DNA from: Patulibacter sp. SYSU D01012
Lineage (GTDB): Bacteria > Actinomycetota > Thermoleophilia > Solirubrobacterales > Solirubrobacteraceae
Length of the DNA stretch: 64,000 nucleotides
Assembly (NCBI RefSeq): GCF_017916475.1
Contig: NZ_JAFMTB010000002.1
Coordinates: 682,001 to 746,000, forward strand
Direction of reading: 5' to 3'
In this document: positions 59,966 to 64,000 of the stretch, piece after piece
Layout of the letters: the number at the start of each line of letters is the position of its first letter
How positions within the stretch are numbered: position 1 is the stretch's first letter
Position numbers and translations under genes: made by a program
The notes under the pieces: generated by a model
The model's database searches: none
What the model was told of the DNA's origin: nothing
What the model saw: only the letters and a program-made list of their open reading frames with translations

Positions 59966-61303
59966 ATGGACGCCGTCCGCCGCCCGTCCCCCCGCGTCCT
60001 CCTCCTCGCCGCCGCGGCCGTGGCCGCGCTCGTGGCCGTCCTCGTGCTCGTCACCCGCGGCGGGGACGACGACCCGCGGATCCGCATCGTCCGCGGCGCG
60101 CCGGCGGGCGACTTCCCCCTCCGCGGCGACCTCGCCGGCGACGCGGCGCTGATCCGGTCGGCCGCCGAGGACTGGATCGCGACGGACCGCGAGGACGAGG
60201 ACGACGACCGTCGCGTCTTCGGCCGCGACGACGACGACATCGAGATCACCGCGCTGTGGGCCGGCCGGGTGGGCGACGAGCGGATCGTCGTCCTGGCGCA
60301 CGACCGCACCGCGGCCCTGCTGCGCAGCGACGGCGAGCGCGACGGCCAGACGCACTGGACGTGGCGGCCGGCGACCGCACCGATCGACGACGCCGAACGC
60401 CCGCGGATCGTGCCCTTCCGGACGGGCGTGCTCGTCCCCGAGGACGCCCGGGTCGCCTTCCGCGGCGCCGACGCGCGCGCCCCGCAGCTCGCGCAGGCCG
60501 ACGGCCTGTGGCGCGCCCGCTCGGACTACGGGAGCGCCGAGCTGCCCGCGGGGCTGCTCGTCCTGCGGAGCGGCCTGCCGCCCCGCCGGTACGAGCGCAC
60601 GGTCGACCCGGGCCTGGCCGGCGCGGTGGTCGTCGGGGACGACGGCGTCGCGGTGCGGACCCTCGAGCGCCGCCTGGCCGAGCGGCTGCTCGACCAGGTG
60701 CGCACGCCGGTGCCGGCGCTGCAGCGGTTCGTCGTCGCCGCCGGGGCGCCCGACCCGCGCGAGCGCTCGTCCGGGATCCGCGCGCCCGAGCCCGAGCGCG
60801 TGGAGCTCGTCGTGGACCGCACGCTGCCGCGCGTCGGGCCGACGACCGTGGTGGCGCTCGAGGCCCGGGGGCTCGACGCCCGCCGCGGCCGGGTCGCCGG
60901 CGCCGTCGGCGGCAGCGACGAGGCCGGGACCGACCTGGACGAGACCGCGCCGCTCCCGTTCCCGGGGACCGGCGACGCGGACGACCGCCCCCTCGACGCC
61001 CTGCGGGCGCCCGCAGGGCCGGCGGCGGCCGCCGTGTACGTGCGCCGCGCCGCGGACGAGGGCGAGCCGCCGGTCCTGCTGCTCGCGGGCGACCGCCGGG
61101 TGCGCTCGTTCGAGGTGCTCGCCGGGACCCGCCGGATCGTCGTCGACGGCCCGGTCGCGGCCGTCCCGGCGACGTGGGTGCGCCTGGACCGCGCGACGCC
61201 CGGGCGGGACGTGGACGTCGTGATCGCGGGCCGAACGGCCGGCGGCGACGTCGTCCGGCCGGACGGCTCCGCCGGGCGGCAGACGACGCTGACCCGGCCC
61301 TGA
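59966..61303 (+). CDS. Secreted or membrane-anchored protein, unknown function
   Basis: The protein has 445 residues. An N-terminal membrane helix or uncleaved signal (about 11-31, VLLLAAAAVAALVAVLVLVT) is followed by a large Asp/Arg/Gly-rich outer part with an acidic stretch (ATDREDEDDDRRVFGRDDDD, about 72-92). No family recognised. Most of the rest looks like beta-rich repeats without cysteines. Stands alone. Confidence 0.7.
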   Translation: MDAVRRPSPRVLLLAAAAVAALVAVLVLVTRGGDDDPRIRIVRGAPAGDFPLRGDLAGDAALIRSAAEDWIATDREDEDDDRRVFGRDDDDIEITALWAGRVGDERIVVLAHDRTAALLRSDGERDGQTHWTWRPATAPIDDAERPRIVPFRTGVLVPEDARVAFRGADARAPQLAQADGLWRARSDYGSAELPAGLLVLRSGLPPRRYERTVDPGLAGAVVVGDDGVAVRTLERRLAERLLDQVRTPVPALQRFVVAAGAPDPRERSSGIRAPEPERVELVVDRTLPRVGPTTVVALEARGLDARRGRVAGAVGGSDEAGTDLDETAPLPFPGTGDADDRPLDALRAPAGPAAAAVYVRRAADEGEPPVLLLAGDRRVRSFEVLAGTRRIVVDGPVAAVPATWVRLDRATPGRDVDVVIAGRTAGGDVVRPDGSAGRQTTLTRP

Positions 61304-61319
61304 TCCGGCCGGCCGGCGC

Positions 61320-61952
61320 TCAGGTGCCGAAGACGCGGTCGCCCGCGTCGCCCAGGCCCGGACGGATGAAGCCGTTCTCGTCGAGCTGCCGGTCGAGCGT
61401 CGCCGCGATGATCGGCACGTCGGGGTGGCGCTCCTGGACCTTCGCCACGCCCTCGGGCGCCGCCACGAGCACCACGAGGGCGAGCTCGCGCGCCCCCGCC
61501 TCGCGCAGCGCGTCGAGCGCGTGGATCGCCGAGCCGCCGGTGGCGAGCATCGGGTCGAGCACCAGGGTCCGCGCCACCGGCACCTCCTCCGGCAGCCGCT
61601 CGAAGTAGCGGCGCGGCTGCAGCGACGCCTCGTCGCGCTCCAGGCCGATGTGGCCCACGCGCGCCTCGGGGACGACGTCCAGGAAGGGGTCGAGCATGCC
61701 CAGCCCGGCGCGGAGCACCGGCACGAGGACGACGTCGCCCTCGATCTTGCGGACGGTCGTGCGCTCGAGCGGCGTCTCGATCTCGGCGTCGACCGTCGCC
61801 AGGTCCTTCGTCGCCTCGACCGCGAGCAGCACGGCCGCGGCGCGCATCGCCCGGCGGAACGTCGCGCGGTCCGAGTCCCGGTCGCGCATGACCGCCACGC
61901 GGTCCGCCAGCAGGGGATGGTCGACGACGCGCAGCTCCGGCACGACGTCCAT
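61320..61952 (-). CDS. upp: Uracil phosphoribosyltransferase
   Basis: Salvages uracil with PRPP to UMP. The protein has 210 residues. Seen: VVDHPLLADRVAVMRDRDSDRATFRRAMRAAAVLLAVEATKDL, ERTTVRKIEGDVVLVPVLRAGLGMLDPFLDVVPEARVGHIGLERDE, the PRPP loop LVLDPMLATGGSAIHALDALREAGA, and the C-terminal uracil-binding IIAATLDRQLDENGFIRPGLGDAGDRVFGT. The ATG at 61952 matches the family N terminus; a GTG at 61964 adds four residues. Confidence 0.97.
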   Translation of the reverse strand: MDVVPELRVVDHPLLADRVAVMRDRDSDRATFRRAMRAAAVLLAVEATKDLATVDAEIETPLERTTVRKIEGDVVLVPVLRAGLGMLDPFLDVVPEARVGHIGLERDEASLQPRRYFERLPEEVPVARTLVLDPMLATGGSAIHALDALREAGARELALVVLVAAPEGVAKVQERHPDVPIIAATLDRQLDENGFIRPGLGDAGDRVFGT

Positions 61953-62020
61953 CCTGCCACGCACGGCGGATCGTCAGCGGGCGGACGCATGCCGTTCACC
62001 CGCAGCGCCGGACGCGCCCC

Positions 62021-62026
62021 TAGGGT
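62021..62026 (+). promoter_or_regulatory. -10 element TAGGGT (leaderless)
   Basis: TAGGGT, 6 bases before the ATG at 62033. Confidence 0.65.
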
Positions 62027-62032
62027 GGGCGC

Positions 62033-62353
62033 ATGCAGATCGTCACCACGAACGACATCCCCGGCCACGTCGTCGAGGAGGTGCACGGCGAGGTCTTCGG
62101 CCTGACCGTGCGCTCCCGCAACGTCGGCTCCAACATCGGCGCCGGCTTCAAGTCGCTCGTCGGCGGCGAGCTGAAGGGCATCACGAAGATGCTCCAGGAC
62201 AGCCGCAAGGAGGCCCTGGAGCGCCTGTCGCAGGAGGCCGAGGCCCTGGGCGCCAACGCCGTGCTGGCGTTCCGCTTCGAGACGACCGAGTACGCCAGCA
62301 CCGGCACCGAGGTGTGCGCCTACGGCACCGCGGTGCGCGTGCGCCCGGCCTGA
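62033..62353 (+). CDS. YbjQ/UPF0145-family protein
   Basis: The protein has 106 residues: VTTNDIPGHVVEEVHGEVFGLTVRSRNVGSNIGAGFKSLVGGELKGITKMLQDSRKEALERLSQEAEALGANAVLAFRFETTEY. This is a complete UPF0145 domain, which forms pentamers and is linked to heavy-metal response in some bacteria without proof. Function unknown. Leaderless start. Confidence 0.9.
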   Translation: MQIVTTNDIPGHVVEEVHGEVFGLTVRSRNVGSNIGAGFKSLVGGELKGITKMLQDSRKEALERLSQEAEALGANAVLAFRFETTEYASTGTEVCAYGTAVRVRPA

Positions 62354-62388
62354 TCCGCCCCGGGGTCGAGCGGCGCGGCCCGCGCCGC

Positions 62389-63093
62389 TCAGCCCCGCAG
62401 CGCGGCGGGGTCCGCCAGCGCGTCCGTCAGCGGCAGCCGGTGGTCGTGGTCGACGCGGCCGCCCACCCGTACGCGCCCGTCGTCGAGCGGCTCGGCGGCG
62501 ATGACGGACCCCGCGCCCTGGTGGATCGTCACCGCGCGGCCCAGGTGCGCCGTCAGGCGCAGCGCCGCGGCCCCGGTCGCCTCGTCCTCGGGCACGCCCA
62601 CGCCGGCCGCGAACACCCGCGAGCGCACGGTGCCCGCCTGCTCGTCGATCCAGGCCCACGCGTCCAGGTGCACGTCGGGCCCCGCCGGCACCGGCAGCCC
62701 CTCCACCTCGGCCGCCGTCGCGTAGCCGCACAGGACGAACGGCGGCGCGGCGGCCGGGTCGGCGGCGATCCACGCGCCGTCGGCGTCCGCGGCCGTCGCG
62801 ACGTCGCCCGCCGGCGGCCGCAGCACGTCGACCGGCGCGCCCTCCCGGGCGAGCAGCCACGAGGTGCCGACGAGCGGGTGGCCCGCGAGCGGCAGCTCCT
62901 TCCCGGGCGTGTAGATCCGCACGGCGCCCGCGGCGGCGTCGTCGACGAAGACCGTCTCGGAGAAGCCGAGCGCCGCGGCGATGCGCTGCCGCTCCGCCGG
63001 CGCCACCGCCCCGGCGTCCAGGACGACCCCGAGCGGGTTGCCGTGGCCGCCGTCCGCGGCGCAGAAGACCCTCAGCACGTCGAGCTGCGTCAT
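62389..63093 (-). CDS. PhzF-family epimerase/isomerase-like protein
   Basis: Proteins of the diaminopimelate epimerase fold, PhzF branch. The protein has 234 residues: VFCAADGGHGNPLGVVLDAG, ALGFSETVFVDD (catalytic-type Glu), RIYTPGKELPLAGHPLVGTSWLL, FAAGVGVPEDEATGAAALRLTAHLGRAVTIHQGAGSVIAA. A little shorter than usual (about 280). Substrate unknown. The start MTQLDV is fixed by a TAGCGT -10 seven bases upstream. Confidence 0.9.
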   Translation of the reverse strand: MTQLDVLRVFCAADGGHGNPLGVVLDAGAVAPAERQRIAAALGFSETVFVDDAAAGAVRIYTPGKELPLAGHPLVGTSWLLAREGAPVDVLRPPAGDVATAADADGAWIAADPAAAPPFVLCGYATAAEVEGLPVPAGPDVHLDAWAWIDEQAGTVRSRVFAAGVGVPEDEATGAAALRLTAHLGRAVTIHQGAGSVIAAEPLDDGRVRVGGRVDHDHRLPLTDALADPAALRG

Positions 63094-63100
63094 GCCCCAC

Positions 63101-63106
63101 ACGCTA
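63101..63106 (-). promoter_or_regulatory. -10 element TAGCGT (leaderless)
   Basis: Minus-strand TAGCGT, 7 bases before the ATG at 63093. Confidence 0.6.
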
Positions 63107-63141
63107 CGGGCGCGGCGCGGACGCCGGCGCCAGGAGCGCGG

Positions 63142-64000
63142 TCAGGCGGAGCGCTCGACGGGGAAGCCCTGCTCGCGCACGCGCGCGATGACCTGGTCGG
63201 CGTGGTCGCGGCCCCGCGTCTCGAGCGTCAGGCGCACCGCGGTGTCGCCGACGTGCAGGTCGACGCCCTCGCGCACGTGCTGGATCTCGGTGACGCTCGC
63301 GCCCGCGTCCGCGATCCCGGTCAGCAGGCGCACGAGCGAGCCGGGGCGGTCCGGCACGAGCGCGTTCAGGACCAGGCGCCGGCCGACGAGCGACTCGTGG
63401 CGGCGCGCGATCTGGGCCAGCAGCCCGGTGTCGACGTTGCCGCCCGACAGCAGCAGGACGGTCGAGCCGGCGTCCGGCGCGGGGACGAGCTCGCGCAGGA
63501 GCGCCGCCAGCCCGACGGCCCCGGCGCCCTCCACGACCAGGTTCACGCGGTCCAGCAGCAGCACCATCGCCTCGGCGATCGAGTCCTCGTCGACGGCGAC
63601 CACGTCGTCGACGAGGGCCTCCACGAGCGGGCCGGTCAGGTCCCCCGGGCGCTTGACCGAGATGCCGTCCGCGATCGTCGGCGCGTCCGAGCGCTCCCAC
63701 AGCCCGTCCCCGAAGGACGAGACCGGCGACCGGCTCTCGCGCGCGGCGACGACCGACCCGTGCAGGGCGGCGCGCACGCCCACGATCCGCACGTCGGGCC
63801 GCGCCGCCTTGACCGCCGTGGCGATGCCGCAGATCAGCCCGCCGCCGCCCACGGGGACGACGATCTGCGCCATGTCGGGGACCTGGTCCAGCAGCTCCTC
63901 GCCGATCGTGCCCTGCCCGGCGACGACGTCGGCGTCGTCGAACGGGTGCAGGAACGCCATGCCGCGCTCGTCGGCGAGGTCGTGCGCGGCGGCCAGGGCG
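63142..64000 (-). CDS. ilvA: Threonine ammonia-lyase, C-terminal part (5' end cut off)
   Basis: PLP enzyme that deaminates threonine to 2-oxobutyrate for isoleucine synthesis or catabolism. The last 286 residues are present. Seen: FLHPFDDADVVAGQGTIGEELLDQ, the glycine loop IVVPVGGGGLICGIATAVK, VVEGAGAVGLAALL and the LLLSGGNVDTGLLAQI element, then a C-terminal ACT domain (LVPDRPGSLVRLLTGIADAGASVTEIQHVRE). One ACT domain fits the shorter, often catabolic or mixed-type enzyme. The catalytic lysine is beyond the window edge. Confidence 0.94.
   Translation of the reverse strand, partial: ALAAAHDLADERGMAFLHPFDDADVVAGQGTIGEELLDQVPDMAQIVVPVGGGGLICGIATAVKAARPDVRIVGVRAALHGSVVAARESRSPVSSFGDGLWERSDAPTIADGISVKRPGDLTGPLVEALVDDVVAVDEDSIAEAMVLLLDRVNLVVEGAGAVGLAALLRELVPAPDAGSTVLLLSGGNVDTGLLAQIARRHESLVGRRLVLNALVPDRPGSLVRLLTGIADAGASVTEIQHVREGVDLHVGDTAVRLTLETRGRDHADQVIARVREQGFPVERSA

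Noticed and set aside
1-64000. tRNA or rRNA genes
   Set aside because: I looked for the conserved T-loop (GGTTCGA) with matching stems and for rRNA-like stretches and saw none. A covariance-model search would be needed to exclude a divergent tRNA.
1-64000. Insertion sequences, prophage or integrase genes
   Set aside because: No transposase, integrase or phage structural motif appears in any frame, and base composition is even throughout.

Overview
This window is very GC-rich DNA from a flagellated actinobacterium. Three things suggest a Thermoleophilia-like organism (the Patulibacter/Conexibacter kind of soil bacterium): long tightly packed operons, many GTG starts, and a complete Gram-positive-style flagellar set without P- or L-ring genes. 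That placement is inferred from gene content and composition, because no rRNA lies in the window.

Region 1 (1-24,921) is one large motility and chemotaxis island. The minus-strand part, in transcription order from the right, runs flaG, fliD, fliS, fliT, then flgB, flgC, fliE, fliF, fliG, fliH, fliI, a globin-coupled chemoreceptor, fliJ, a lytic transglycosylase, fliK, flgD, flgE, flbD, then motA, motB, fliL, fliN, cheW, cheB and cheR (cut by the window edge). The plus-strand part is flgF, flgG, flgJ, flgN, flgK, flgL, fliW, csrA. Flagellin, the fliP/Q/R and flhA/B export genes, cheA and cheY are not in the window and presumably lie to the left. Nine sites share a sigma-28-like layout (CTCAAG, 14 bases, GCCGATGA or close variants). 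Four of them sit only 7-9 bases from a start codon, so the mRNAs should be leaderless.

Region 2 (24,953-31,137) holds an Old Yellow Enzyme reductase, a PAS protein with a degenerate GGDEF-like domain, MeaB (chaperone of methylmalonyl-CoA mutase), two membrane proteins of unknown role and a DedA protein. Region 3 (31,159-43,771) is mixed metabolism and regulation: an unusually short large-type NAD-glutamate dehydrogenase, a membrane-fused spermidine-synthase-like protein, an ArsR/SRPBCC pair, an aldo-keto reductase, an SDR, an XRE regulator, a zinc alcohol dehydrogenase and uracil-DNA glycosylase. Region 4 (43,838-57,044) carries GTP-dependent PEP carboxykinase, a class IV aminotransferase, an alkyltransferase-like protein, signal peptidase I, a MaoC hydratase, MntH, two malyl-CoA-lyase-like CitE proteins, a SHOCT membrane protein, a CYTH protein, a cupin and a formamidopyrimidine-DNA glycosylase. 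Region 5 (57,157-64,000) has an ABC ATPase, a 565-residue protein whose C-terminal half resembles a nucleoside phosphorylase, uracil phosphoribosyltransferase, a YbjQ protein, a PhzF protein and a partial threonine ammonia-lyase.

Two features stand out beyond the gene list. First, outside the flagellar island almost every first gene has a -10 hexamer of TANNNT type (or GACGAT) 5-10 bases before its ATG or GTG, which points to widespread leaderless transcription and fixes many starts. Second, 52,430-52,970 is a non-coding array built from copies of GACGCGGATCGACC in 30-bp, 55-bp and 105-bp repeats, with no obvious counterpart elsewhere in the window.
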